Positions 36,854 to 48,858 of a DNA stretch of 64,000 nt are shown one piece after another. Both the position numbers and the translations under genes were made by a program. Every line of letters starts with the position of its first letter. The first letter of the stretch is position 1. Under the pieces are notes generated by a model. That model saw only the letters and a program-made list of their open reading frames with translations, had not been told where the DNA came from and made no database searches. Origin of the DNA: Solanum dulcamara (lineage: Eukaryota; Streptophyta; Magnoliopsida; Solanales; Solanaceae); assembly GCF_947179165.1 (NCBI RefSeq), contig NC_077244.1, positions 70,602,144 to 70,666,143 of the forward strand, given 5' to 3'.

Positions 36854-37345
36854 TCAAAAGTGGTCGCAATGACCATATTGTACCTTGGCTCTGAGGTACA
36901 TAAAGTCTGAAAAAATGAATAACGTCAAATAATTAGTTAAGTAAAACATTATTGACCATTTCATGAACTCTATCATGTTGAAATGTATCATGTAGAACCC
37001 TATCATGTTCAACCTTAATTTGACCATGTGGTGCAAGCATATTATATTCATCCACGGGTAGCAAATTAAAAAATATATTATTCAATCCATCTATTTCTCC
37101 ATGATCAAACCATACAAAATATCTAGGTTTAAATCCATTACCATAAGAATGAACCATAACTTTATCTGGATTAAAAAATTCAAGCACCTACATCCACGAC
37201 AAGGACATCTAACCAATCTATTTCTCTTAAAAATATCAAGTGCCATTGTATGATCGATAAAACTTCTTACACCGTCAATAAATTCAGATTTCAAACCACC
37301 ACCAACTTCATAATGCATGTTATACATCCACAAACGATAATCCAT
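36854..37345 (-). pseudogene. Transposase-associated domain remnant (CACTA)
   Basis: Two overlapping minus-strand frames (37345-37091 and 37187-36933) together resemble the N-terminal transposase-associated domain of CACTA proteins: WMYN, then a region ending EFIDGVRSFI, and a Cys-rich RCPCRGCRC. The continuation (HGEIDGLNN) is in a different frame, so a frameshift lies near 37170-37190. The expected large transposase domain does not follow. Confidence 0.55.
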
Positions 37346-37439
37346 CTACAAAATTATATATATTCAAACTTAATTAGTTCATAAAGACTACAATTCATCG
37401 AGACTATAACTGTTATTAATTCAAGTTATAATTAATTAA

Positions 37440-37660
37440 TTTATATAATAATTAAAATTCAAATTATAATTAATTCAAGTTATAATTAATTAATTCATAT
37501 AATAATTAATTCAAGTTATAATTAAGTTCAAGTCCTAATTAATTCAAGTTTTAATTAAGTTCATGTTCTAATTAATTCTCGTTATAATTAAGTTCATATT
37601 CTAATTAATTCTACTTATAATTAAGTTCACATTCTAATTAATTCAAGTAAAAATTAAGTT
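37440..37660. repeat. Degenerate short tandem repeat in the CACTA element
   Basis: Alternating words AATTAATTCAAGTTATAATT and AAGTTCA(T/A)GTTCT recur with a period of about 36 bp. The array is low-complexity and non-coding. Confidence 0.6.
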
Positions 37661-38232
37661 TCAAACCTCATGACATTCAAATTGAAGTTCTAAATTAAAA
37701 TATCCTAAAATTCAAGTATCTAAGTTATTCAAATTAGCTATAAAGTCTAAAGAGTTCAAAATTTATACACACTTAAAAAATTTCTAAGTTTAACTTCAAA
37801 AGTCCTAAAGTTCAACTTAATGACTTTAAATATCTAACTTTACTTAGCTTAATTAATTCTAAAGTCTAAAGATTTCAAAAATTAAACAAATCTAAAGTTT
37901 AAAATTAGTATCTAAGTTATTTTAATTATAAGTTCTAAATTAAAATACTATAATTCAAATATCCAATTTTCAATATTTTTCTAAGTTTCAAACTTCAAAA
38001 TTTCCTATATTCAAGTATCTAAGTTATTCTAAAGTTCAACATTAGCTTAATTAGTTCAAAAGGAAGCTTAACTTCAACAAGATTTCTAAAGTTAACAAAA
38101 AATTCAATTTCAAAGTTCTAATTATGTTCAACTTCTAAATTTAAGTATCCTAAACTAAAGTCCTAAAACTCAAGCCTCTAATTAAGTTCCAATATTTTTC
38201 TCTAAGTTTCAAACTTCAAAACTTCCTAAGTG

Positions 38233-38600
38233 ACAATCCAATATACAAATAAACTACAACAAACTACATGGAATAAACTAGTTAAGTAGCTACTAAATCA
38301 CAAATTACTATCCAATTTACAATCTAATACAAAATCTCAAATCTAACTTAAAGCTTAAAATCAAAACTATAATTAGATTCACTAATTTTACAATCCAATA
38401 TACAAATAAACTACAACAAACTAAATGGCATAAACTAATTAACTAACTAACATCACAAATTACTAAAAAATTTATAATCTAATTCAACAACCCAAATCTA
38501 ACTTAAGCCCTAAAATCAAAACTATAACTACATTCACTAATTTCACAATCCAATATACAAATGAACTACAACAAACTAAATGTAATTAACTAATTAACAA
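38233..38600. repeat. 156-bp tandem repeat, about 2.3 copies
   Basis: Units begin ACAATCCAATATACAAAT at 38233, 38390 and 38545, spacings of 157 and 155 bp. The third copy is truncated. The units share AACTACAACAAACTA(A/C)ATG and TCAAAACTATAA. It lies in the transposase-upstream half of the CACTA element. Confidence 0.85.
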
Positions 38601-39322
38601 ACTAACAAATGACAAATAAAAGAAAATTATTTTTTTTTTATAAGGTTTAAGCTCTAACCTCTTAAAGATGAATAAATACTCCTAAAGCACAATAGGACGG
38701 AGGCGGCGCAGCGGCGGAGGCGGGGGAAAGCAATGAGGGTGGAGGGACGTCGGTGGGAGGCGGGGCGGCGACGGAGGTGGTGGATTTGTAGAGAGAAGGG
38801 AGAGAGAAGAGAGAGTTTAGAGAGAGACAAAACAGAAAAAATACGTTCTGTTTGCCACATATTTTAATAAAAGCGACGGACAACGTCTCTAAGTCCGTCG
38901 CTTTTTAAAAAATATTTGACTTCCATTTTGACCAAATAGCGACGGACAAAGCGATCCAGTCCGTCGCTATTTTAAATTTGTTGACCAAATCTTTTGATCA
39001 ATGTCGACGGACTTAGCGACCCTGTCCATCAATATGTTAAAAAAATAATTAATAAATAAAAAATAAATACTTACGACGGACGGCGTCGTAATATTTAATT
39101 TATAAATAATTATTTTTTAATAAAATATATAAAATATTTATTCAAAAATAATATTTATTTTTAGCGCAAAAAATCGTCAAAATAAGCGACGAACTAGGTG
39201 TCTCTGTCCGTCGCTTTTAATTAAAAAAAATGATGGATAACGTCATTTTATCCATCACAGTTTATTTGCGATGCTGTCCGTCACTTTTTGTTCTGTCGCT
39301 TTATGGACTCTTTTTAGTAGTG

Positions 39323-40613
39323 AATTGAACTCTTTTTTTAAGAAATAAAAATAAAACAATTAAGAGAAAATTATTAAAAGCACAGTCTTATTTATTAAAC
39401 TCTAAATTGGTAGAAAATATATTCTTTGTGATGCTGATTCGTGTATATTGATACCATATCGATATCATATATGATTAAACTTAATCCTTTGTGACAATTC
39501 GTCGGTGTATTGATACTCTATCAGTAGTATGTAGGGTGAGCATTGACGTCAGCATTACGTTAGCACGCGAATTTTAAAATAAACTTATGTCATTTTAAAA
39601 TAAAAAGGAAGATGAAAGTAATGAGACATTCAAGGATAGATACTTTCCCTTTTTGGGTATAAGTGTTATTTTCCCTTCTTTTTTTTCCCACTCTATGTGT
39701 ATTTATATTGGAGCCTCGATTAAACTCAGATCACGCATTACAGGGCCCATTTGAATTTGGCCGATGCTATCAACATAATTTTCTCTATACTAATTATGTC
39801 ATTGAGATACCACATTCTTTACACTATTGATGTATGTACGTTTGGGGGGGGGGGGGTAGGGGTAGGGGTGGGGTGGGTTTTGGGGGAAAGGGTCTAGCTA
39901 GGGTTGTGGAAAGGAGGTTGGAGGGAGAGTGGCTTTTCTGTGTGTCACGTGATATCACGTGAAGAGGCACGATAGCAAGTCGTTTGAAACCATTCACTTC
40001 CAAGAATACCGCTACGAACCACTTGCAGCTTCATTCCTATCTCCATCTTTTTGTCAAATTTCCTTTCCCTTTCCAATTACTTTTTCTTTAATAGAGATGG
40101 AGGGAATTGTTGTTTCCTTTCCCGTTCACCCATATTCTCCCTTTAACTCTCTTCTACAACAATAGCACCATGCCTGCCCTCCTCAAGCTCCAATTGTAGC
40201 TAGAGGGGCGCTCTCTCTCTCACACACAGCAAGAATATAATATTATTGCATAGATCATATATCAAAAACCACACATACATTTGTATCAAGCGCTGTCGTC
40301 TCAAGCGTGAAAAAAAAAAAGAAGAAAAAAGATATACTAGTATTACTGTTTTCATCAACATTTTGGTCAATCCATATAGTTCAAAGTACTGATTGCTTCC
40401 TCTCTCAATTTACTGTATATTAGAGCCACAAGTACATTGAACTAGCTAGGGGGAAAATAAATTACTAACTTTAATTCGTTTATTTTTCTTCTTATTGCAG
40501 CTAGCTTGCTTAATTAGCAGACAAATCAAAAGAGGTTTTAGCTGTGTTTATACTGTCTTTCTCAAGATCTAGACCCACCACATAGACCGCCTCAAGCTAC
40601 AGCTAGTGCGAAT
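39323..40613. promoter_or_regulatory. BRC1 upstream region
   Basis: This is the region between the CACTA end and the TCP start codon. It contains remnants of the 62-bp repeat (39429-39540), the G-rich tract (listed separately), a CT/CA-rich stretch (40208-40230) and an A-rich tract at 40310. It should include the promoter and a leader, but no TATA box or start site could be assigned with confidence. A 68-codon ORF at 39959-40165 shows no family similarity; it could be an upstream ORF if the transcript starts that far out. Confidence 0.45.
39844..39893 (+). other. G-quadruplex-prone G-rich tract
   Basis: A run of 13 G is followed by several more runs of 3 to 5 G separated by 1 to 4 bases (e.g. 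TAGGGGTAGGGGTGGGGTGGG). This meets the usual four-run G-quadruplex pattern. It lies about 720-770 bp upstream of the BRC1 ATG. Confidence 0.7.
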
Positions 40614-41907
40614 ATGTATCCTCCAAGCAATAATAACTGCAACTTCAGCCCAATTTTGTCTTCTTTAATATACCAAAATATTCCAGCTTCTCCTTATATG
40701 CAATATGAACACGAACTATTTTTTCAAAGTTGTTATCATTATGACCAATATAATTACCTCCAACAACAGCAACATGTTCCTTTGATAGATGAATTGAGTG
40801 TTCACATCTTAGCTGACAGCTGCACCGAGACTGCTACTAAACCTTCAAATTGCGCTGATAATGTTATCATCAGCAATCAAGTATTAGAAGGAATGGAAGA
40901 AGGAGGTGGAGAAGTTCGAGGAGGAAACAAAGGAGAGGACGTGATGAGTAGCAGAATTAGTATTGATAGTGGACGGATCTCCAAAAAAAATAAGAGATCT
41001 TCCAATAAAGATCGACACAGCAAGATCAATACTGCTCGTGGTCCTAGAGATCGAAGGATGAGGCTTTCACTTGATGCTGCTCGCAAGTTTTTCCGTTTGC
41101 AGGACTTATTGGGATTCGATAAGGCCAGCAAAACTGTAGAATGGTTGCTTACTAAATCGGATTCCGCAATCGAAGGGCTCGTGGCCAAAGGCAATGATGC
41201 TCAGGTTACTCACATTAATAAGCAAACTAGCTGCAACACCACCACTACTACTACTGGAATTGGTGCAATTTGTGCATCTAATTCTATTTCCGAGTCATGT
41301 GAAGTTATATCAGGAACTGATGAAACTTCCTCTAATGACAAAAACAAGGAAACTGCTAAAGACGAGAAGAAGAAAAAGAAGAAGAAGTTTAACACAGCTC
41401 GTAGAGCTGCGTTTGAACCTCTTACAAAGGAATTGAGGGATCAAGCAAGAGCCAGGGCTAGAGAGAGAACAAAAACAAAGAAAATGAGCCAAATTGGCAA
41501 ATCGAAAGCCTCGGCTCAGGATTTGAACCCTTCCGGATCTGGGAAGCCCGCTAATAAAACTTGTGAAGAACCTGGAACACATGAACAACTCACCTTTCAT
41601 CATGAGAAGAATAGTGTTGATGACTGTAATTTGGTGGTTAATGGAAATTGGAACCCATTTAGCATCTTCAACTATCATGAGCAAAATGCTGGAATTTCCA
41701 ATGAGGTAGGGGTTTCAGACTTTGTTTATTAGGGGTTCAATATTAAATCCACGACAATTTAAAGATTTATTAAACACTCGTAGATGATTTCAATTTATAT
41801 ATTTTCTCACCAGCTTCTGAATTTATTTTTCTAAAAAAATATTATTTCTATTGTAGCATCAATTAGTTACAGACTTCCAATTTTATGGAAAGCTGTGGGA
41901 AGGCTAG
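40614..41907 (+). CDS. BRC1: TCP transcription factor, CYC/TB1 clade, BRANCHED1-like
   Basis: Exon 1 is 40614-41705 and exon 2 is 41857-41907, giving 380 residues with a phase-0 GT-AG intron of 151 bp. The N-terminus is Asn/Gln-rich. The TCP basic helix-loop-helix domain spans about residues 132-190 ([20 protein letters not shown], then [20 protein letters not shown]). The Arg-rich R domain (about 271-288, [18 protein letters not shown]), diagnostic of the CYC/TB1 subgroup, follows a Lys run. Exon 2 ends FYGKLWEG, a C-terminus like other BRC1/CYC proteins. BRC1 acts in the nucleus of axillary buds to repress branch outgrowth. Solanaceae have two copies, BRC1a and BRC1b; linkage to MSH2 suggests the BRC1b locus, which I recall is beside MSH2 in tomato. 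If the intron is retained, translation ends at 41732 after 372 residues. Confidence 0.93.
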
Positions 41908-43300
41908 GGCAAGGAAATTGGAAGCGGACGAAGTTCCTTCTTCATTTTGTGCTACTCGGCCAGAGCAGAAGAACGTTAACGGCCTGTTTCTGTTGGTAAA
42001 TGTAACATAGATTACTTTTAATTGTGTGTTTCTTTTGTGTAAAAACTTCTGCGCATATAGCCTATCTCTTTTTCTTTTTTTTGAATAAAATTTTGGCGGA
42101 GTTCATTAAATAACATATCAATATACAAAAACATTGGGGTAAATAGGCTAAAATCTCAATGGGTCAAATTTAGCAGAAATGAGAGTCTCAATTCTTTTTA
42201 CATTTTTTTCAAAAAAATTCCCAGTGGGTATAATATTTCATACCAAAAAGTTTAATTACAGTACGAAAAAAAAAAAGAAGAGGAGGAGCTTACATAAAAA
42301 AAAATTATTGCCTAACTAACAGAAAAATAGCCTTGTCAAATTTTGACCTTATACTAGGAACTTCTCTTGCCCATGGGAAAGGGTCCTTCAGCATCACTAG
42401 GAAGTTGTTGAGCCAATAGATATGTGTTGTTAGTCGAAAAGTTCATTGCCAGTTTTACTAAGCAAGCAATTTGTCAGTTGGCTGGCTTTCCTATAGCAAT
42501 AAGTAATCCTGATATTAGCATGATTGAGCAGATCAAAGTGTCCTAAACTTAAATCCATCAAAGATCCCTAGTTGAGTAATTGATTTCATTTTTCTTGGGG
42601 GACTAATAATTTTGATAACCTTTTCTGTTGATCAGCTAATTAAGAGTTCAAATGCAAGTCTTGGCACATCTTATCTTTTATCTTTTTGTTTCTTTGTCCT
42701 CTAATCTTGTCAAACAACCATATTCATCTTAGGATATTATACGAATTATTTTCATTCGAAAAAGAGTCTAAACACTGTTTTCATTGAACGATCATCTTCA
42801 ACCCTATAGCCATATATATCTTGGTAAGTATAAAAGGTGGCAATGATCCGTTTATTAATCTCCGTTTGTTTAGTTTTCTGTCTAAGAAAGGCTTCAACTA
42901 TGTTTTTTCACTTCACCTTCCTCCTCGGCAGGGGCACATGTACGCTTAATTAACAGTTATTTGGCAGATTCAATAGTTTTGACTCATATTTTATATTTGT
43001 GATTGTTGAAGAAGTCTCATATCGATCAATTATGAGATGAGTGATCTCTTTATAGAACTTAGACAATCTTAATTTCTTGAACTAACTTTTGAAGTAGAAT
43101 TAGACTCAAAATTCATTTATTTATTATGTTAAGAAATTATATATACATAATTAAATTTAGTACTCAATCCTTAACTAGCGGTACTTGAGGTTTAAATTTA
43201 GAATTCATAGAGTTCAAACCTCAAAATCTATCATGTGTTCTCCCAATGCTCCCACCATATTCCAACCCAGCCAGTTAAAATCTTTATATAGATGGAAAAC
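41908..43300. other. BRC1 3' region and LTR-like fragment
   Basis: Positions 41908 to about 42100 should hold the BRC1 3' UTR (AATAAA at 42085). The stretch 43006-43180 (TGTTGAAGAAGTCTCATATC then a GATGAGTGATCTCTTTATAG-like block and GAACTAACTTTTGAAG) resembles the 5' part of a plant Copia LTR in plus orientation, opposite to Copia A. It may be a truncated solo LTR. Nothing else was recognised. Confidence 0.4.
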
Positions 43301-46300
43301 ATCCACTCATATCACAAGTAAACCACCAATAGGTTTGAAGCGCTCCAGTACACGTTCAATGTACTTCTTTTGTGACAGATAAATCTTCCTTTTATCTCTG
43401 AGATGAGTAATTCTCTTGCCCAAAATTTTCTTAGCATGACCCAAGTTTTCGTGGAAAAAGACTTACACAACTCTTTCTTCAGCTCGTCAATCTTGGAAGT
43501 ATTCCTACCCACAATCAACATATCATCCACCTATAGCAAGAGGATGATAAAATCATCGTCAGAATTTTTTTGTACAAATACACAATAATCTGAAGAAGTC
43601 TTCTTGTAGTCTTTCACCCCCATAACAGATTCAAACTTCTTATACCACTGTTTAGGAACTTGTTTTAGCCCATAGAGACTTTTTTTGAGTTTACACACTT
43701 TTTTTTTACCATTTACCTTGAAGCCCTCATGTTGTTCCATATAAATCTCCTCTTCTTGGTCACCATGAAGAAAAGTCGTATTCACATCTGTCTGCTCAAT
43801 CTCTAAATTAAGATGAGTAGCCAAACCAAGAACTATACAAAATGTAGGACATTTTCACAACAGGAGAAAATATTTCATCAAAGTCAATACCCTTCCTTTG
43901 ACCAAATCCATAAACAATCAATCTAGCTTTGTACCTGGGCTTCAAGCTATGTTCTTCAACTTTAACTTTGAACACCCTCTTATTTTTCAAAGCTTTCATG
44001 CCCTTAGGCAATTTCACAAACTCATAAGTGTGATTCTCATTCAAAGATTCCATCTCACCTTGCATGGCTTCAAACCATTTATCCTTATGCTCATCTTCCA
44101 TGGCCATTTCATAATACCCATGTTCACCCCCATAAGTGAGTAGCACATAATCATTAGGTGAATAGCGAGAGGAAGGAATACACTGTCTTGTAAACCTCCT
44201 CAGAGGATTATTTGATTCTTCCACAACTTCATGAGCAAGAGCATTATCAATTACAACATCATTGTTATCATCAGCATCAACATGTTGATCTGGACTTGAT
44301 TCTGAGCATCACCATGATCATCAATCCTACCAACATCATGCACATTTGTATGAGGAACTTGATTAAGATAGATTACGCCATCAGAAGTTGAAGATTCTAG
44401 CTTCTGCGCTTTGTCAATATCTTCAATGGTTTGATTCTCCATGAAAACGATATCGCGGCTTCTTACAAGCTTCTTCTCGATTGGATCATATAGCCTGTAA
44501 CCAAATTCATTAAGGCTATATCCAACAAAGATGCACTGCCTTATCTTGGCATCTAACTTTGACCTATAATCTTTTGGCATATGTACGAAAGCTTTGCAAT
44601 CAAATACTCTCAAATGGTCATAGGAAACATCCTTTCCATACCAAAATTTATTTGGAACATCACTTTCCAAAGTAACCGTATGAGATAAGTTAATAACATG
44701 TGCAACAGTCAATAAGGCCTTACTCCAAAAAGAGTTCGGCAACTTTGCTTCAGAAAGCAAATATCTAACTCTTTCCATCAAGGTCTTGTTCATCCTCTCA
44801 GCCAATCTATTAAGCTGAGGAGTCTTAGGAGGAGTCTTTTGGTGTCTAGTACCTTGATACTTGCAGTATTCATGAAATGGTCCACAATATTCACCACCAT
44901 TATCAATACGAATACATTTTAGTTTCCTTCCAGTTTCTCTTTTAACTGAAGCCTAAAATTGCTTAAAGACACCCAACACTTGGTCTTTAGTCTTAAAGAT
45001 ATAGACCCAAAGCTTTCTTGAGCAGTCATCAATGAAACTAGCAAAGTAGAGTGCACCAGCTAGAGTCCTTGTCTTCATTGGACCGCATAAATCAGAGTGC
45101 ACCAATTCAAGCAACTCTGTCTTTTTTGAAGGAGGATTAGATTAAAGGAAACTCTATTTTATTTTTCAATCAAGCAGTGCTCACACTTTTCTAATTTAGC
45201 ACTTTGAAAACCTGACAACAATTTCTTCTTGGCTAGAACATTAAGTCCCTTCTCACTGATGTGGCTAAGCCTCTTGTGCATAATGTTGAGGAGTTATTAA
45301 TCTCAACTGTATTCACCATATTGGCACAAGTAGAAGATGTAGTCCAGTATAGACCATAACGTTTGTTGCCACGAGTCACAATCAACGAACCCTTGATGAG
45401 TTTCTACTTTTCACCGCCATTGGAACTAACATATCCTTTATCATCTAGAACACCAACAAAAATTAGGTGCAGACGAACATCAGGTGCATGTTTTACATTG
45501 TTCAAAACTAGTTTAGTTCCAGTACTAGTTTCCAAACAAATTATACTAACACCAACCAACCTAGATACAGTCTCATTACCCATACTCAAGGTTCTAAAGT
45601 CACCAGGAGTATAGGAAGAGAAAAAATTCATCCTTTGATGTCACAAGAGATGCGGTACCAGTGTCCACAATCCAGCTTGATTCATCACAAGCAATATTTA
45701 TCAGATTTGCATCAAGAACTGTAACAAGATCTTCGGTGGAGATGGTGGCTAGGTAATTTTCATTGTCATCTTCTTTATTTTCCTCTTTTTCTTTGTTCTC
45801 CTTTTTTAATTTCTGGCAGAACCTCTTTGTGTGCCCTTTCATGCCACAATGATAACACTCGATATCCCTAAGTCTACCTATGGATTTGCTCCTACTATGT
45901 TCTCTATTCTGAGAACCACGATTTTATTTTCTCCTTGGAGCCAGTTACCAGAATATTCGATGAAGAAGAAGACTATTGAGATTTTCTTCTCATCTCTTTG
46001 TTCAAGACACTACTCTTGGCGGAATTCATAGAAATCATACGATTCGGAGCAAAATTTGACAATGAAGTTTTAAATTTTTCCCAAGAGTCTGGTAGGGAAC
46101 CAAATAGAAGCAAACCTTGAATTTCTTTATCAAATTTAATACCCATAACAGATAACTAGTTCATGATTCTCTGAAAATTATTTAGGTGATTTGTCATCGG
46201 AGAACCATCATGATATTTTAAACTTAACATCTATTTTATTAAGAATATTTTATTATTCTCAGTCTTTCGAGCTACAAACTTTCAAGATGCTCCTATAAGG

Positions 46301-46560
46301 TACATTCATGTGTCTCTCCAGAAATATTGTTCAACACATTATCATCAACTCATTGCCTAATAAATCCACAAACCTGCCTATGCAACATATTTCACTCTTC
46401 ATTTGTTTTATTTTCAGGCTGTATAGTGGTAAAAACTGGTTGATAAATATTCTTGATATAAAGCAAATCTTTCTTTTTTCCCTTCCAAATGACATAATTA
46501 ACACCATTCAAAGTAACCATTCTACTAGTGTTGATTTCCATCGTCCCCCCAACCCAAAAA
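43300..46560 (-). mobile_element. Copia element A (Tork/TNT1-like), decayed
   Basis: Read on the minus strand, in order: gag start (46548, METINTS-like MEINTSRMVTLNGVNYVIWK), zinc-knuckle remnant (MKGHTKRFC, 45842), protease (SWIVDTGTASLVTS, about 45670), integrase C-terminal part (44805-44251, ERMNKTLMERVRYLL ... FVGYSLNEFGYRLYD) and reverse transcriptase (44224-43312). Frames are broken at many points. The catalytic YVDD tyrosine codon is TAG, so the RT frame stops exactly there (43531). RNase H is missing: similarity ends near 43312 after a frameshift. The RTE LINE at 46590-48275 sits just upstream of the gag start, and likely leader/LTR sequence resumes at 48294. It is a dead element. Confidence 0.85.
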
Positions 46561-46589
46561 AAATATATATTTATATTTATATATAGCAA

Positions 46590-48275
46590 AGAACCAGTTT
46601 GGATTTATGCTGGGACGTTCAACTACAGAAGCCATCCATCTTATGAGGAGACTGGTAGAGCAACATAGGTTTTTTTTTTTAAAATAATATAAAAATAATA
46701 TATATTTATATTTATATATAGCAAAGAACCAGTTTAGATTTATGCTGGAACGCTCAACTATAAAAGCCATCCATCTTATAAGGAGATTGGTGGAGCAACA
46801 TAGGGAGAGGAAGAAAGACTTGCATATGGTATTCATCGACCTAGAAAAGGCTTATGATAAAGTCCCAAGAGAAATACTATGGACATGTTTGGAGGCTAAA
46901 GGTGTACCTGTGACATATATTAGGGTGATCAAGGACATGTGCAAGGGAGCCAAAACTAGGATAAGGACAGTAGGAGAAGACTCAGAGCACTTCCCAATGG
47001 TGATGGGTTTTCATCAAGGATCAACTCTTAGTCCTTTTTTATTTGCCTTGGTGATAGATGGATTAACGCGATAAATTCAAGGTGAGATGCCATGGTGTAT
47101 GCTTTTTGCGGATGACATAGTCTTGATCGATGACACTCGCAGCGGAGTTAATGCTAAGCTGGAGGATTGGAGACATACCTTGGAGTCTAAAGGGTTTAAG
47201 TTGAGTAGGACCAAGACAGAGTACTTAGAGTGCAAGTTCAGTGAGAGACCTCAGGAGGTTGGCGTAGAAGTTAGGCTTGGTGCCCAGGCCATCCAAAAGA
47301 GAAGTAGTTGCAAGTATCTTGGGTTTATCATGCAAGGCAGCGAGAAGATTGACGATGATGTCACACATCGTATTGGGGTAGGATAGATGAAATAGAGGCT
47401 CGCTTCTGGAGTGCTATGTGATAAGAAGGTGCTACCAAAACTTAAGGGCAAGTTCTACAAAGTGGTGGTTAGACCGGCTATATTTTATGGAGTGGAGTGT
47501 TGGCCAGTTAAGACTTCTCACATTCAAAAGATGAAAGTTGCCGAGATGAGAATGCTGAGATGGATGTGTGGGCACACCAAGAGCGATCGAATTAGAAATG
47601 AGGCTATTCAGGACAAGGTAGGAGTGGCCTCGGTGAAAGACAAGATGCGGGAAATGCGACTAAGATGGTTTGGACATGTGAAGAGGAGAGACGCAGATGC
47701 TCCAGTGCGGAGGTGTGAGAGGCTGGCCATGGATGGTTACAGAAAAGGTAGGGGTAGGCCGAAGAAGTATTGGGGAGAGGTGATTAGACAAGACATGGCG
47801 CAGTTATAGCTTACGGAGGACATGACCTTAGATAGGAGGGTGTGGAGAACCCACATTAGGGTAGAAGGCTAGTTCATAGTCTCGTTATTCTTCTCTATCC
47901 GTAGGCGTAGTAGTGCATTACGATCTCTTGCGCTTTGATTTCTGATTTCTGTTATTATTTATTACTTTCTATGCTTTGATTACTCTATTTTATTTGTGAT
48001 GCTTTTATTATTTATTTATTCGTTATTTGTTATTTGTTATTTGTATTTATTTATTTATATTTATTTGTTATCTATTCGTTATTTGTTTATTGTTTTTCTC
48101 ATAAAGCTTTTAATTTTCTATTCTTATCTAACATTTTTTTTATGCGTTTATGCTTTTATTGAGCTGAGGGTCTCCAGGAAACAGCCGTCCTATCTTGATA
48201 GGAGTAAAGTCTGCGTACATTCTACCCTCCACAGACCCCATGTTGTGGGATTTCACTGGGTTGTTGTTGTTGTTG
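46590..48275 (+). mobile_element. RTE-clade LINE, 5'-truncated, with 18-bp TSD
   Basis: The reverse transcriptase carries [16 protein letters not shown], a [15 protein letters not shown] block, the catalytic FADD ([11 protein letters not shown], about 47100) and the C-terminal RWFGHVKRR region. Two in-frame stops break it (near 47072 and 47384). The 3' end is the classic TGTGGGATTTCACTGGG plus TTG repeat. The 18-mer TATATTTATATATAGCAA lies at 46572-46589 and 48276-48293, a perfect target-site duplication. A third copy at 46707-46724 and a duplicated 5' segment (46590-46670 against 46725-46804) are unusual. The N-terminal endonuclease is absent. It is inserted into the leader of Copia A. Confidence 0.9.
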
Positions 48276-48293
48276 TATATTTATATATAGCAA

Positions 48294-48858
48294 GTCAAAG
48301 TAAATATTTATTTCAAAGTAAATAATGAAATAAAATAGGAAAATAATGACATCAAAAATTTACATGGAAATCCTTTTAAATAAGGGAAAAACCATGGGCT
48401 AAGAGGAGCAATTGATATTACTATAATAAGAAATTTTTACACCGTATAGTCACAAGTATAATACTAAAAATGACTACCACACACTCAAAAAGAAATAACA
48501 CTCTTTTGATCTCCCACCTTATTAAAAATATCATTCATATTCTATTTTTTTCACAGACTATTTTCTTATAGTCTATGATATATCTCACAGCTCAAATATT
48601 TTTTCTCTCTGTCTGAAAATGGATGTTGTAAAATGAGTAGCTGAAGAGCACCTTTTATAGGAACTTTCGCCTACGCTTTTTGATAAAAAAAAGTGGAGAA
48701 GCAGTCAAGCAGCCTTGCAATTTGCAATTGCAAATTGCTAAGCACCAATCCACAAATACTACCCATAACCACCATCATCAGTGAACCCATCCCAAAATTG
48801 GCACATACAAACCATCATTAGTCATTACTATCATTAATTGCCTATAAAAATTTTAAAA
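48294..48858 (-). other. Probable leader/LTR remnant of Copia A
   Basis: AT-rich non-coding DNA directly following the right TSD of the LINE, so it was contiguous with the gag leader of Copia A before that insertion. Words such as ACACCGTATAGTCACAAG and a T-rich block suggest LTR/leader sequence, but no second LTR copy was found for comparison. Confidence 0.4.

Noticed and set aside
38654..38883. Two overlapping 68-73 codon ORFs near the right end of the CACTA element
   Set aside because: Pro/Arg/Ala-rich translation of a local GC-rich stretch, no recognised domain; more likely leader sequence of the transposase gene or chance.
40877..41684. Minus-strand ORFs of 105 and 124 codons opposite the TCP gene
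   Set aside because: They are shadows of the TCP and R-domain coding sequence (poly-Lys read in reverse gives poly-Phe).
46525..46836. 103-codon minus-strand ORF with two similar halves
   Set aside because: The repeat in the peptide is only the reverse translation of the duplicated LINE 5' segment.
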